A DNA stretch of 54,020 nt from Piscirickettsiaceae bacterium (GTDB lineage Bacteria; Pseudomonadota; Gammaproteobacteria; Nitrosococcales; Methylophagaceae). Made by a program: the position numbers and the translations under genes. This document shows positions 8,006-17,248 of this stretch, piece by piece (the first letter of the stretch is position 1; every line of letters starts with the position of its first letter). The notes under the pieces are model-generated. The model did no database searches and was not told where the DNA came from. It was given only the letters and a program-made list of their open reading frames with translations. Location: positions 1 through 54,020 of the forward strand of contig JAIBDY010000011.1 in assembly GCA_024685995.1 (NCBI GenBank). The letters are read 5' to 3'.

Positions 8006-9295
8006 CTATTTTTGATTAAAATACTGTTGGGTACCTAAGGCATTGGTTGCGGCACTAATTTTATGAAGGGCGTTGATATAAGCGGCTTCGCGAAGACTAC
8101 ATTGTCGCTGCTGCGCTAAATCCCAAGCTTCAGAAAAGGCGAAAATCATTTTATCTTTGAGTTTTAAATGAATATCTTCTAGGTCCCAAGTTTGACCGCT
8201 GAGGTTTTGTACCCATTCAAAATAACTAACTGAGACCCCGCCGGCATTGGCTAATACATCGGGCACTACTTTGATGCCTTTATTAAAAATAATGTTATCA
8301 GCTTCAAACAAAATGGGTCCATTGGCAATTTCAATAATCGCTTTGGCTTTAATATTATTGGCATTATCTTTGGTAATTACGCCTTCTAAGGCGGCTGGGA
8401 TCAAAATATCAACCTCCAGTTCAAGCAAGGTTTCATTAGTGATGACGCTATGCTCGACTGTTTCACAGACAGAGCCATTGCAATAAACCGCTTTAATTTG
8501 CCTAGAACGCTGTTTTTCTTCCCACAGGCTGTCTACATCAAACCCTGATTCTGCATAAATTGCCCCTTTGGAATCACTGACCGCGATAATCTTACAACCC
8601 GCACGTTGTAATAAACGGGCGACATGATAACCGCCATTACCAAAGCCTTGTACCGCCACCGTTAATTCAGTGGGTGACCAAGTCATTTTTTTGATTAATT
8701 CAAGGGTACAGAGATAGGCCCCACGACCGGTAGCATCGTCCCGTCCAAGACTACCTCCTAATGCAATCGGTTTGCCAGTGATGACAGCAGGGCTATGACT
8801 GCGCTTGATAGATTCATATTCATCCATCATCCAACCCATAATCAAGGAATTGGTATTCACGTCGGGTGCTGGAATGTCACGCTGAGGGCCGATAAAGTCA
8901 ACGAGTGATCGCATATAAGCGCGTGATAATCGTTCTAATTCCATCGGAGATAATAATTTTGGATCGACAGTGATACCGCCTTTACTACCGCCAAAAGGTA
9001 AGCCCACTACGGCACATTTGATGGTCATCCATAAGGCTAAGGCTTGTACTTCATCAATATTGACATTGGGGTGGAAACGGATACCGCCTTTCGTTGGGCC
9101 GAGAATATTATTGTATCGACAGCGATAAGCTCGGAAATAACGTTTGGATCCGTTATCCATTCTGACCGGTAAGCAGACCGACATAATTTCTTTTGGGTGC
9201 GAAATTGCGTCGATAATTTCTGGGTTAATATCGGCTAATTTGGCCAATGATTTTACCCGTAATAAGGCATCTTCAAAGGTTGAATTCTTAGACAT
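8006..9295 (-). CDS. gdhA: Glu/Leu/Phe/Val-type glutamate dehydrogenase
   Basis: A 429-residue oxidoreductase interconverting glutamate and 2-oxoglutarate plus ammonia. The start is the ATG at 9295 (MSKNSTFED), with TTGGAG eight bases ahead; the frame extends to a TTG at 9313 with no ribosome site. The substrate pocket shows GPTKGGIRFHP and the catalytic lysine region PFGGSKGGI near residue 95-105, followed by PAPDVNT. The nucleotide fold carries VQGFGNGGYHVA near 215. C-terminal NAGGVSVSYFEW is typical of the short hexameric (bacterial/archaeal NAD or NADP) class. The symbol follows that class and cofactor use cannot be read from sequence. In methylotrophs this is a plausible ammonia-assimilation route. 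Confidence 0.92.
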   Translation of the reverse strand: MSKNSTFEDALLRVKSLAKLADINPEIIDAISHPKEIMSVCLPVRMDNGSKRYFRAYRCRYNNILGPTKGGIRFHPNVNIDEVQALALWMTIKCAVVGLPFGGSKGGITVDPKLLSPMELERLSRAYMRSLVDFIGPQRDIPAPDVNTNSLIMGWMMDEYESIKRSHSPAVITGKPIALGGSLGRDDATGRGAYLCTLELIKKMTWSPTELTVAVQGFGNGGYHVARLLQRAGCKIIAVSDSKGAIYAESGFDVDSLWEEKQRSRQIKAVYCNGSVCETVEHSVITNETLLELEVDILIPAALEGVITKDNANNIKAKAIIEIANGPILFEADNIIFNKGIKVVPDVLANAGGVSVSYFEWVQNLSGQTWDLEDIHLKLKDKMIFAFSEAWDLAQQRQCSLREAAYINALHKISAATNALGTQQYFNQK

Positions 9296-9462
9296 ACGGT
9301 TATCTCCAAGCAAAGGTAGTTTTAAACTAACACTAGCATAGGAAAACGTTTGCTTGCAGGACTAGTTGTTGGTGTGCGTTTTTGCGGGAGAATCAAAGAT
9401 GTGATCCATGCTTGGGATCAGTTAAAATGGCGTGATTACATTTTTATTAAGGCTACAACACT

Positions 9463-11223
9463 TTGAAAGACCAGCTTAAACAGATTATTGAGCAATCATT
9501 AAACCAGCTTATCGCACAAAAACAGCTCCCAGAATTTGCGTTACCAGCAATCCAAATAGAGCGGACAAAAGACAAAGCTCACGGTGATTTTGCTTGTAAT
9601 ATTGCGATGGTGTTGGCGCGTCCAGCCAAGATGAATCCACGGCAAATTGCGACATTATTGGTGGATAATTTGATCAGTGCTGATTTTATTACTGCGGTTG
9701 ATGTTGCGGGCCCTGGCTTTATTAATTTCACTTTATCGGCAGATTCTACCCAACAAATCGTCAAAACAGTGTTACAACAAGGCCAACAATTTGGTCTCAG
9801 TACTGTCGGTGCTGGGCGATCGGTTCAAGTTGAATTTGTCTCTGCAAATCCGACCGGTCCTTTACATGTTGGTCATGGTCGCGGCGCGGCGTATGGGTCG
9901 GTTGTCAGTAGCTTGTTAACGGCAATTGGTTACAAGGTTCACCGTGAATATTATGTGAATGACGCTGGCCGACAAATGGATATCTTGGCCACCAGTGTCT
10001 GGTTACGCTATTTGGCTGTTTGTGGTGAACAGTTTGTCTTTCCAAGTAATGGTTATAAAGGCGATTACGTTGTTACGATTGCAGAGGAAATGAAAGCTGC
10101 GCACGGGGCGTTATTTTTAAAATCGGCTGAACAGGTGTTTGATGCGATTCCCGCAGACGAACACGCGGGAGGCGATAAAGAGCAGCACATTGATGCCTTG
10201 ATTGATAAAACAAAGGCTTTATTGGGTTCAGAACTTTATCGTCAAGTCTTTGATACGGGGTTAACAGCTATTTTAGCCGGGATTCGTCAAGATTTAGCGG
10301 ACTTTGGTAGTGATTATGATGAGTGGTTTTCAGAGCGGTCATTGATGGAAACTGGTGTCGTGGATAAAGCCATTGCCGCATTAAAGCAAGCCGAAATGCT
10401 ATATCAACAAGATGGCGCTTGGTGGTTCAAATCAACCGAGTTTGGTGACGAAAAAGATCGTGTTGTGGTGCGTGATAACGGTCAGACGACTTATTTTGCT
10501 TCCGATATTGCTTATCATTTGAACAAATGCCAACGAGGCTTTGATACCGTCATTGATATTTGGGGATCGGATCATCATGGATATATACCCCGGGTCAAAG
10601 CTTCTCTAGCGGCGATGGGTCAAGATGTGGAACGACTAAAAGTGCTGTTGGTGCAATTTGCAGTGTTGTATCGAGGTAGTGAAAAGGTCTCGATGTCGAC
10701 ACGTAGCGGCGAGTTTGTCACCTTGCGTGAACTTTGCGATGAAGTTGGTAAAGATGCGGCCCGATTTTTCTATGTGTTGCGCGGCGCCGATCAACATATG
10801 GACTTTGATCTTGAGTTGGCAAAATCACAAAGTAACGATAATCCTGTTTACTATGTGCAGTATGCGCATGCTCGTGTGTGCAGTGTATTTAGACAATTAG
10901 CGGAACGCGGATTGATATGGGATCAACAGCTTGGCGAAAGTCACCTGGATCGCTTAACGGAAGATCATGAGCAGACCTTATTGTCGATGTTAGCGCGTTA
11001 TCCAGAGATAGTAAATTCAGCTGCAATGGGCTATACGCCGCATTTATTGGCCCATTATTTAATGGATTTAGCACGTGATTTTCATACCTATTACAACGCC
11101 CATCACTTTATTGTTGACGATACAACATTAAGCCAAGCGAGATTGACTTTGATTATGGCGATTAAGCAAGTAATTGCCAATGGTTTGTCGATACTTGGTG
11201 TAAGCGCACCGGAGGCAATGTAA
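9463..11223 (+). CDS. argS: Arginyl-tRNA synthetase
   Basis: A 586-residue class I aminoacyl-tRNA synthetase. It starts with TTG at 9463: [13 protein letters not shown] aligns with the Pseudomonas N-terminus, no in-frame ATG lies nearby, and AAGG lies upstream. The HIGH-type motif is [13 protein letters not shown] near residue 134. The KMSKS-type loop is replaced by KVSMSTRSG near 407, normal for ArgS. The C-terminal DALR anticodon-binding domain begins near [10 protein letters not shown]. The SPOR gene follows directly (stop TAA at 11221, GTG at 11224), the same pair as PA5051/PA5052 in Pseudomonas aeruginosa. Confidence 0.96.
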   Translation: MKDQLKQIIEQSLNQLIAQKQLPEFALPAIQIERTKDKAHGDFACNIAMVLARPAKMNPRQIATLLVDNLISADFITAVDVAGPGFINFTLSADSTQQIVKTVLQQGQQFGLSTVGAGRSVQVEFVSANPTGPLHVGHGRGAAYGSVVSSLLTAIGYKVHREYYVNDAGRQMDILATSVWLRYLAVCGEQFVFPSNGYKGDYVVTIAEEMKAAHGALFLKSAEQVFDAIPADEHAGGDKEQHIDALIDKTKALLGSELYRQVFDTGLTAILAGIRQDLADFGSDYDEWFSERSLMETGVVDKAIAALKQAEMLYQQDGAWWFKSTEFGDEKDRVVVRDNGQTTYFASDIAYHLNKCQRGFDTVIDIWGSDHHGYIPRVKASLAAMGQDVERLKVLLVQFAVLYRGSEKVSMSTRSGEFVTLRELCDEVGKDAARFFYVLRGADQHMDFDLELAKSQSNDNPVYYVQYAHARVCSVFRQLAERGLIWDQQLGESHLDRLTEDHEQTLLSMLARYPEIVNSAAMGYTPHLLAHYLMDLARDFHTYYNAHHFIVDDTTLSQARLTLIMAIKQVIANGLSILGVSAPEAM

Positions 11224-11781
11224 GTGGCTGTAAAACGAAATCAACGAAAATCAACCCAGCCAAAATCACTGCCTATCGGGCCGATGTTGATTAGTTTTGC
11301 GGTCGGGTTATTTGTGATGTTTTTAATTCACCTTAAGGACACCGCGCCTGTTGATAATACAACTGCGGCAGAAATCAAAAAAATGGTTAAAAAAGACAGT
11401 AATGTCATCGAGCCGACGTTTGATTTCTATACTTTATTGCCCGAAATGGAAGTGGTGGTTGATAAGCCTAAGCAGGTTGAAAAAAAAACTATTGTGTCAT
11501 CACCGCCGCAACAAACAGCAAGTGTGAAACCGGTAGATAAAATCAGCTACTTGATTCAAGTTGGGTCTTTTAAAAAGGCAAGGGATGCAGATGGACTCAA
11601 GGCAAGACTGGCTTTGCTGGGTATTGAATCTAAGGTACAAACAGTGACAATAGATAATGCCGCGACTTGGCATCGGGTACAAGTGGGTCCGATTGTGGGC
11701 CGAGATGAGGCCGATCAGTTGCAAAAGCAGCTTAAGAAAAACAGTATTGATTCATTGCTAATGCGTGCCAGACATGGTTAG
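11224..11781 (+). CDS. SPOR-domain membrane protein (FtsN-like)
   Basis: A 185-residue bitopic inner-membrane protein. A short basic N-terminus (KRNQRKSTQPK) precedes one membrane helix (MLISFAVGLFVMFLIHL, about residues 20-36). A periplasmic linker follows, and a C-terminal SPOR domain occupies about residues 105-182 (YLIQVGSFKKARDADGLKA to WHRVQVGPI). SPOR domains bind denuded septal peptidoglycan, so a cell-division role like FtsN is likely. It starts with GTG immediately after argS. The extended FtsN activation helices are not evident in the short linker, so the symbol is left blank. Confidence 0.88.
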   Translation: MAVKRNQRKSTQPKSLPIGPMLISFAVGLFVMFLIHLKDTAPVDNTTAAEIKKMVKKDSNVIEPTFDFYTLLPEMEVVVDKPKQVEKKTIVSSPPQQTASVKPVDKISYLIQVGSFKKARDADGLKARLALLGIESKVQTVTIDNAATWHRVQVGPIVGRDEADQLQKQLKKNSIDSLLMRARHG

Positions 11782-11897
11782 TTGTTTGAGATTACGTTAT
11801 GCTTAGCGATTTGAAAATAGAGTAGATCAGACGGCGCTATTGTCAGTTAAGAGAAGATAAGGGCGCGTTTTAACGTCTTGAAAATGGGGGGTAAATA

Positions 11898-13172
11898 ATG
11901 ACCGAAAGGCTTGATGGGGGTGTTTGGCAGGAAGTGCCGAGCCCATTCTGTGGTATTGCTTCTGATGATTTAACTATCGAAGTTAGCGGTCAACATGTCC
12001 GCGTCGTTGAAAATGGTGACGCAGTGACGATTGCTGGATTTGAAACGCCGATTACTGATACCGCTCCTCAAATTAAAGGCAAAGCGGTGTCTTTATCACA
12101 AGCGGTTGAGCATATCGCTGGTTTGTTGCGAGAGAGCCAACAAACGGTGATATCTGGCTTAGCGACGGATTTAAATGGGGCGAGGGCTGCGATGGCTTTA
12201 GCCGATAAAAATCGTGCCACCGTTGACCATATGAATTCAAACGGTGCTTTTAGAAACTTACTGGTCTTACAAGATACCGGCTGGATGACAACTACCCTAG
12301 CGGAAGTAAAAAACCGCGTTGATTTATTATTGATTGTTGGCAGTGATATCGAAACCAGTTTTCCCCGTTTTTTTGAACGCATGGTTTGGAACAAAGACAA
12401 TTTATTCGACCAAGATATCGCATCACGGCAAGTAGTTTATTTAGGACGGGCGCCTTCGGGAGATGCATCGACCTCTCCTTCGGGCAAAAAAGCCGAAGTC
12501 ATGGCTTGTGATGATGCTGATTTACCCGAAGTATTATCGGTATTACGCGCGTTGGTAGCGGGTCGTAATATGCAAGCGGAACAGGTCGGCGGTATTGCGA
12601 TCAATGACTTGGCGCAATTGGCCGCTCGCTTAAAACAAGCTAAATATTCCGTCGTCACGTGGGAAGCAGGGGCATTGGACTTTGAACATGCCGAAACCTC
12701 AGTGCAAATGATGTGTGAAATGATCAAAGATTTAAATGCCGAAACACGCTGTAATGGCTTACCTTTGGGCGGTAAAGATGGTGATGTAACGGTTAACCAA
12801 GTGGCGGCATGGCAGTCTGGTTATCCGGTTCGTACCAACTTTAATCGAGGTTACCCTGATTATGATCCTTACTTGTCTGATAGCCTTCGCATGCTAGCAG
12901 AAGAGGAAGTGGATACCTTAATTTGGGTGTCGAGTTTTGATATTAAACGTACACCTCCATCAACAAACGCGACGACTATAGTGTTGGGTCGTTCAGGGAT
13001 GACATTTGAACAACAACCGGAAGTGTTTATACCGGTTGGCACGCCAGGAATAGATCATATTGGTCGGGCATTCAGAACAGATGGGGTTGTTTCAATACCG
13101 TTGAGACAATTACGAGATAGCGGTTTGCCGAGTACTTTTGAAGTATTAAGCGCTGTTGAACAAGCGCTATAG
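11898..13172 (+). CDS. fhcB: FhcB, formyltransferase/hydrolase complex subunit B
   Basis: A 424-residue homologue of formylmethanofuran dehydrogenase subunit B. In methylotrophic bacteria it is part of the Fhc complex, which releases formate from formyl-tetrahydromethanopterin rather than reducing CO2. The N-terminal region reads SPFCGIASDDL near residues 15-25. Archaeal FmdB/FwdB carries several cysteines for a 4Fe-4S cluster there, and only one remains here, as expected for the non-redox bacterial form. AVAWQSGYPVRTNFNRGYPDY-like sequence near 308-325 is a conserved patch. A GGGGGG tract lies before the ATG as ribosome site. First gene of a four-gene operon; fhcA follows after 14 bases. Confidence 0.93.
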   Translation: MTERLDGGVWQEVPSPFCGIASDDLTIEVSGQHVRVVENGDAVTIAGFETPITDTAPQIKGKAVSLSQAVEHIAGLLRESQQTVISGLATDLNGARAAMALADKNRATVDHMNSNGAFRNLLVLQDTGWMTTTLAEVKNRVDLLLIVGSDIETSFPRFFERMVWNKDNLFDQDIASRQVVYLGRAPSGDASTSPSGKKAEVMACDDADLPEVLSVLRALVAGRNMQAEQVGGIAINDLAQLAARLKQAKYSVVTWEAGALDFEHAETSVQMMCEMIKDLNAETRCNGLPLGGKDGDVTVNQVAAWQSGYPVRTNFNRGYPDYDPYLSDSLRMLAEEEVDTLIWVSSFDIKRTPPSTNATTIVLGRSGMTFEQQPEVFIPVGTPGIDHIGRAFRTDGVVSIPLRQLRDSGLPSTFEVLSAVEQAL

Positions 13173-13186
13173 GGGCAGAGACGAAT

Positions 13187-14854
13187 ATGTTAATGAAATT
13201 AACCGGCGGCCGAATTTACGATCCTGAACATGGTATCAATGGTGATGTACGCGATATCTATATCAAAGATGGTCGCATTGTGGCTGCAACGTTGGATGAA
13301 AAAATTGATCAAGTGATCGATGTGCGTGGCAAGGTCGTGATGGCTGGAGCGATTGATATGCATACCCATATTGGCGGCGGTAAAGTGAATATTGCTCGGA
13401 CGATGTTGCCTGAAGATCATGCGGCCGACGTAGTGGCACGTACCGAACTGATGCGTTCGGGGTGTGGACATGCTGCACCGAGTACCTTAACAGCGGGTTA
13501 TCGCTATGCGGAAATGGGGTATACAGCGGGGTTTGAGCCTGCGATATTGCCGATAAATGCGCGGCAAGCGCATATGGAAATGCACGATACGCCGATCATC
13601 GATAAAGGGGGGTACGTCATGTTGGGGAGTGATGATTACCTACTTCGGATGATGGCGGCCAATAATGATCAAGAAGCGATTAATAACTATGTCGCTTGGA
13701 CGATAACGCATAGCCAAGCGATTGGCGTTAAAGTCGTTAACCCCGGTGGTATTAATGCGTTCAAATTTAATCAACGTAAATTAGACTTAGACGAGAAAAA
13801 CAGCTTTTATGGCGTGACACCGCGCGATATTTTATTACGCTTGGCGAGGGCGGTAAAAGAACTGGGGATCCCCCACCCTTTGCATGTTCATGGCTGCAAT
13901 CTTGGTGTGCCGGGCAATATGAATACGACCCTCGACACCATGAATGGAATCGAAGGTCTGCCAATGCATATGACCCATATTCAGTTCCACAGTTATGGTA
14001 CCGAGGGCGACTTTAAGTTTTCGTCGGGTGCGGCTGAGATTGCAGAAGCAATTAATGGCCATAAAAATATCACGGTCGATGTTGGCCAAATTTTGTTTGG
14101 TCAAACGGTCACAGCCTCAGGCGATAGCATGCGTCAACACGCCGCTCATGCCCATGCGCATCCGAATAAATGGGTGTGCATGGATATTGAATGTGACGCG
14201 GGTTGTGGCGTATTGCCATTCAAATATAAAGACCAGAGCTATGTTAACGCTTTGCAATGGATGATTGGCCTAGAAACCTTTTTGTTGGTAGATGATCCTT
14301 GGCGGATTTTCTTAACAACCGATCACCCTAATGGGGCACCGTTTACCAGTTATCCACATTTGATCCGTTTGTTAATGGATAAAACATTCAGAAACGAGGT
14401 GTTGTCACAACTGCACCCTGAAGCACAAAAAGCCAGTCGTCTGGCGTCGATTGATCGGGAATATTCTCTGTATGAGATCGCCATTATGACGCGGGCAGGT
14501 GCTGCTAAACTGGTTGGCTTAGCTGACCGGGGGCATTTGGGCGTGGGTGGTGCGGCAGATATCACAGTGTATACCGATAATCCGGATCGTGAGAAGATGT
14601 TTAGTCGCCCTGATTATGTCTTTAAAGATGGTCGAATGGTCGTTGAAAATGGCGATTTAATTGATGTGACATGGGGGACGACCCATGTGGTAAAACCTGA
14701 ATATGATCGTAGTATTGAGACGTCACTTAAAGGCTATTTTGATAAGTATCAAACCATGAAAATGGGCAACTTTAAAATCAGCAACGATGAAATTATTGAT
14801 GATGGTCGAGGTAGTTTGACGGTACAGCCTTTGCATAAAGGAGGTCCGATATGA
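13187..14854 (+). CDS. fhcA: FhcA, formyltransferase/hydrolase complex subunit A (amidohydrolase)
   Basis: A 555-residue amidohydrolase-fold subunit that hydrolyses formylmethanofuran (or the bacterial analogue) to formate. The binuclear metal site is begun by DMHTHIGGGKVN near residue 60. The downstream histidine-rich segments are HPLHVHGCNLGVPGNM near 228 and MHMTHIQFHSYG near 255. LTTDHPNGAPFTSYPHL near 373 carries the late Asp/His. The C-terminal GHLGVGGAADITVY is typical of the amidohydrolase superfamily. It begins with ATG at 13187, with a second in-frame ATG two codons later. Its end overlaps fhcD by four bases. Confidence 0.95.
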   Translation: MLMKLTGGRIYDPEHGINGDVRDIYIKDGRIVAATLDEKIDQVIDVRGKVVMAGAIDMHTHIGGGKVNIARTMLPEDHAADVVARTELMRSGCGHAAPSTLTAGYRYAEMGYTAGFEPAILPINARQAHMEMHDTPIIDKGGYVMLGSDDYLLRMMAANNDQEAINNYVAWTITHSQAIGVKVVNPGGINAFKFNQRKLDLDEKNSFYGVTPRDILLRLARAVKELGIPHPLHVHGCNLGVPGNMNTTLDTMNGIEGLPMHMTHIQFHSYGTEGDFKFSSGAAEIAEAINGHKNITVDVGQILFGQTVTASGDSMRQHAAHAHAHPNKWVCMDIECDAGCGVLPFKYKDQSYVNALQWMIGLETFLLVDDPWRIFLTTDHPNGAPFTSYPHLIRLLMDKTFRNEVLSQLHPEAQKASRLASIDREYSLYEIAIMTRAGAAKLVGLADRGHLGVGGAADITVYTDNPDREKMFSRPDYVFKDGRMVVENGDLIDVTWGTTHVVKPEYDRSIETSLKGYFDKYQTMKMGNFKISNDEIIDDGRGSLTVQPLHKGGPI

Positions 14855-15747
14855 TTATCAACGGCGTGACTATCGACAAGACTTTTGCAGAAGCCTTTCC
14901 AATGAAAGGAACGCGGCTGATTATTACGGCCCATAATGCCAAATGGGCGATGATTTCAGCTCAAGCCTTCACAGGGTTTGCGACATCGGTGATTGCCTGT
15001 GGATGTGAAGCGGGAATTGAACGTGAACTCGACGGCAGTGAGACACCAGATGGTCGTCCAGGTGTTGCGGTACTGATTTTTGCAATGGGCGGAAAGGGCT
15101 TAGCTAAACAAGTTGAAACGCGTGCAGGGCAATGTGTTTTAACCTCGCCTACGTCGGCCTTATTTTCAGGGCTTGATAGCGAAACCGAAATGGCTTTAGG
15201 ACAGAACTTACGTTATTTTGGCGATGGCTTCCAAATCTCGAAAATGATTGATGGTAAACGCTATTGGCGCATTCCAGTGATGGATGGTGAATTTTTAACA
15301 CAAGAAAAAACCGGCGTATCAGCAGCAGTTGGTGGGGGTAATTTCTTGGTCTTAGCAGAATCACAAGCCCAAGCTCTGGCCGCTTGTGAAGCGGCAATTG
15401 ACGCGATGAAAATGATCCCGAATGTGATTATGCCTTTCCCAGGTGGTGTCGTACGCTCTGGCTCTAAAGTGGGATCAAAGTACAAGGCGTTGAATGCCTC
15501 GACCAATGATGCTTTTTGTCCAACATTAAAAGGGCAAACACACAGCGATTTGTCGCCCGAAGTTGAATCGGTAATGGAAATCGTCATCGATGGATTAACC
15601 AAAGAAGATATCGATAAGGCGATGAGGGTCGGGATTCAAGCCGTTTGTGACTTAGGCGCAGATCAAGGTATTCGACGTATTAGTGCCGGTAACTATGGCG
15701 GTAAATTAGGGCCATTTCATTTCCACTTACAGGAGATCATGGCATGA
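14851..15747 (+). CDS. fhcD: FhcD, formylmethanofuran:H4MPT formyltransferase
   Basis: A 298-residue homologue of archaeal Ftr that moves the formyl group from formyl-tetrahydromethanopterin to methanofuran or its analogue. It starts MIINGVTIDKTFAEAFPMKG; the Ftr-specific pattern TAHNAKWAMISAQAFTGFATS lies at about 26-46 and CGCEAGIER at about 50-58. The C-terminal half has PFPGGVVRSGSKVGSKY and a GGKLGPFHFHL ending. Length equals the archaeal enzymes. The gene overlaps fhcA (ATGA) before it and fhcC (ATGA-type) after it, so the complex subunits are translationally coupled. Confidence 0.96.
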   Translation: MIINGVTIDKTFAEAFPMKGTRLIITAHNAKWAMISAQAFTGFATSVIACGCEAGIERELDGSETPDGRPGVAVLIFAMGGKGLAKQVETRAGQCVLTSPTSALFSGLDSETEMALGQNLRYFGDGFQISKMIDGKRYWRIPVMDGEFLTQEKTGVSAAVGGGNFLVLAESQAQALAACEAAIDAMKMIPNVIMPFPGGVVRSGSKVGSKYKALNASTNDAFCPTLKGQTHSDLSPEVESVMEIVIDGLTKEDIDKAMRVGIQAVCDLGADQGIRRISAGNYGGKLGPFHFHLQEIMA

Positions 15748-16559
15748 GCAACTTAACCTTTGCTTTAAAAGCAACGCCAAAACAACGCATCGATTGCTCT
15801 CCATTAACACCAGATAAATTGGCTGACAAAACGATAGCTGAGATTGCTGCCATGGAACTGGTCGTTGGTAATACCACTGCACGAGTGGATGCTTTATTTA
15901 CGATCAGCGCAGGCGATAGTGCGGCGATCACATTTACTTCGAGTGATGCCAAATTAGATTTTATCGGTCGTAATATGACTTTTGGCAGTATTACTGCTGA
16001 AGGTAATGTGGGCGCTTATCTCGGTATCTTTTTGGAAGGTGGTGAGATAACAGTTAATGGCAATAGCGGAATTTATACTGGCTGTGAAATGAAAAAAGGT
16101 CAGATCAAAGTTAATGGCGATGCTGGGGATTTTATGGGTGGAGCTAGACCTGGCCGCCGTAATGGCATGACTGGCGGTACGGTGATTGTGACTGGCAGTA
16201 CCGGTGCTAGAACAGGCGATCATATGCGCCGCGGGATGATTTTAATTGAAGGCAATGCTGGTGATTACTGTGGTAGCCGAATGATATCTGGCACGATTGC
16301 AGTGTTGGGTGATGTAGGTACTCACTTAGGCTATGGCATGAAGCGTGGCACCATTTTGCTAAGTCAGATGCCATCACGTGGTATCACAGCGAACTTCAAC
16401 GATTGTGGTTCACACACCTTGGCATTTTTACCATTGATGATTGCATCCTTTAAAAAGTTGGATAGCCAATTTTCACGCGTCGAGACCTTTTCGAGAGTGC
16501 AACGTTATGCCGGTGATTTGGGTGGTATCGGCATGGGCGAGATTTTAGTGAAAATTTGA
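15744..16559 (+). CDS. fhcC: FhcC, formyltransferase/hydrolase complex subunit C
   Basis: A 271-residue beta-helical subunit. Residues about 70-210 carry repeated G-XX-G-XXX-G turns (VNGNSGIYTGCEMKKG, VNGDAGDFMGGARPG, VTGSTGARTGDHMRRG, IEGNAGDYCGSRMISG, LGDVGTHLGYGMKRG). This pattern is shared by FmdC/FwdC and the C-terminal domain of glutamate synthase. The subunit is structural within Fhc. It is the last gene of the operon, and only a weak hairpin (16568-16584) separates it from the convergent DUF2721 gene. Confidence 0.95.
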   Translation: MSNLTFALKATPKQRIDCSPLTPDKLADKTIAEIAAMELVVGNTTARVDALFTISAGDSAAITFTSSDAKLDFIGRNMTFGSITAEGNVGAYLGIFLEGGEITVNGNSGIYTGCEMKKGQIKVNGDAGDFMGGARPGRRNGMTGGTVIVTGSTGARTGDHMRRGMILIEGNAGDYCGSRMISGTIAVLGDVGTHLGYGMKRGTILLSQMPSRGITANFNDCGSHTLAFLPLMIASFKKLDSQFSRVETFSRVQRYAGDLGGIGMGEILVKI

Positions 16560-16614
16560 ATTTTATGGGCTTTTAGGCAAAGCCAATAAGAAAAACCGAG
16601 CTGTTTTGCTATGT

Positions 16615-17022
16615 TTATTCATTCTTAAGATCATGCACTTTGGTTCTTTCGAATTCGATTTTGAGTGATTCCCCCGATTTTAGAATTTCGGTTAAGGAGA
16701 TGAGCAGGGAAATAATCATTGTGACGAGACTCATGATGAAGAAGATCTCACCCAAAAACTGGTTTTGCCAGAATAATGTCAGCATGGCAAAGACGCAAAA
16801 CAGAAATGAGATGACCGCAAAGGTTTGCATGTATTTGATTAGGTTTATCCGAAGGTGCATGTTTTGAATTTGTCTCGCTCTATTCAGCCCATCTTGGTTT
16901 CTGATCTCACTGTTGAGCGTACGCACAACACTGGCTAAGGCTAGATATCGGTTGGTATAAGCTAGAAATAACAGTGATATACCTGAAAACATAATAGCGG
17001 GATCAGTAATATTTAAATTCAT
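16615..17022 (-). CDS. DUF2721-family membrane protein
   Basis: A 135-residue inner-membrane protein with three predicted helices: IMFSGISLLFLAYTNRYLAL (about 9-28), TFAVISFLFCVFAMLTLF (about 68-85) and IFFIMSLVTMIISLLISLTE (about 93-112). A cytoplasmic helical loop rich in Arg and Gln (ALASVVRTLNSEIRN, about 28-42) matches DUF2721 members. The C-terminus is highly charged. Function unknown. It is convergent with fhcC and shares its upstream region divergently with fbp. Confidence 0.8.
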   Translation of the reverse strand: MNLNITDPAIMFSGISLLFLAYTNRYLALASVVRTLNSEIRNQDGLNRARQIQNMHLRINLIKYMQTFAVISFLFCVFAMLTLFWQNQFLGEIFFIMSLVTMIISLLISLTEILKSGESLKIEFERTKVHDLKNE

Positions 17023-17248
17023 GGTGTGGCCAATAAGTGTTATTAGCTTAATATTTTAACTTAAATTAAGTTAACTCAGGCTTTTAAACGTCTCTCTTCG
17101 CACCCAATTTCAAAGACGTGATTGGTTTGATACGCCTACTGTCCAATCGGTTTACTGATGCCACTAGGACTTCATTGAATAAACTTATCACCGTTGATCT
17201 AAGATCACGTACTATGAAAGTTAACTATAATTAACAAAGGCGGCAGTT

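Noticed and set aside
14350-14358. Perfect DnaA box TTATCCACA inside fhcA
   Set aside because: It is single and within a coding region; one chance match in 54 kb is not unexpected.
16568-16584. Small hairpin (GGCTTT/AAAGCC) after fhcC
   Set aside because: The stem has only six pairs and no T run in either direction, so I did not call a terminator.
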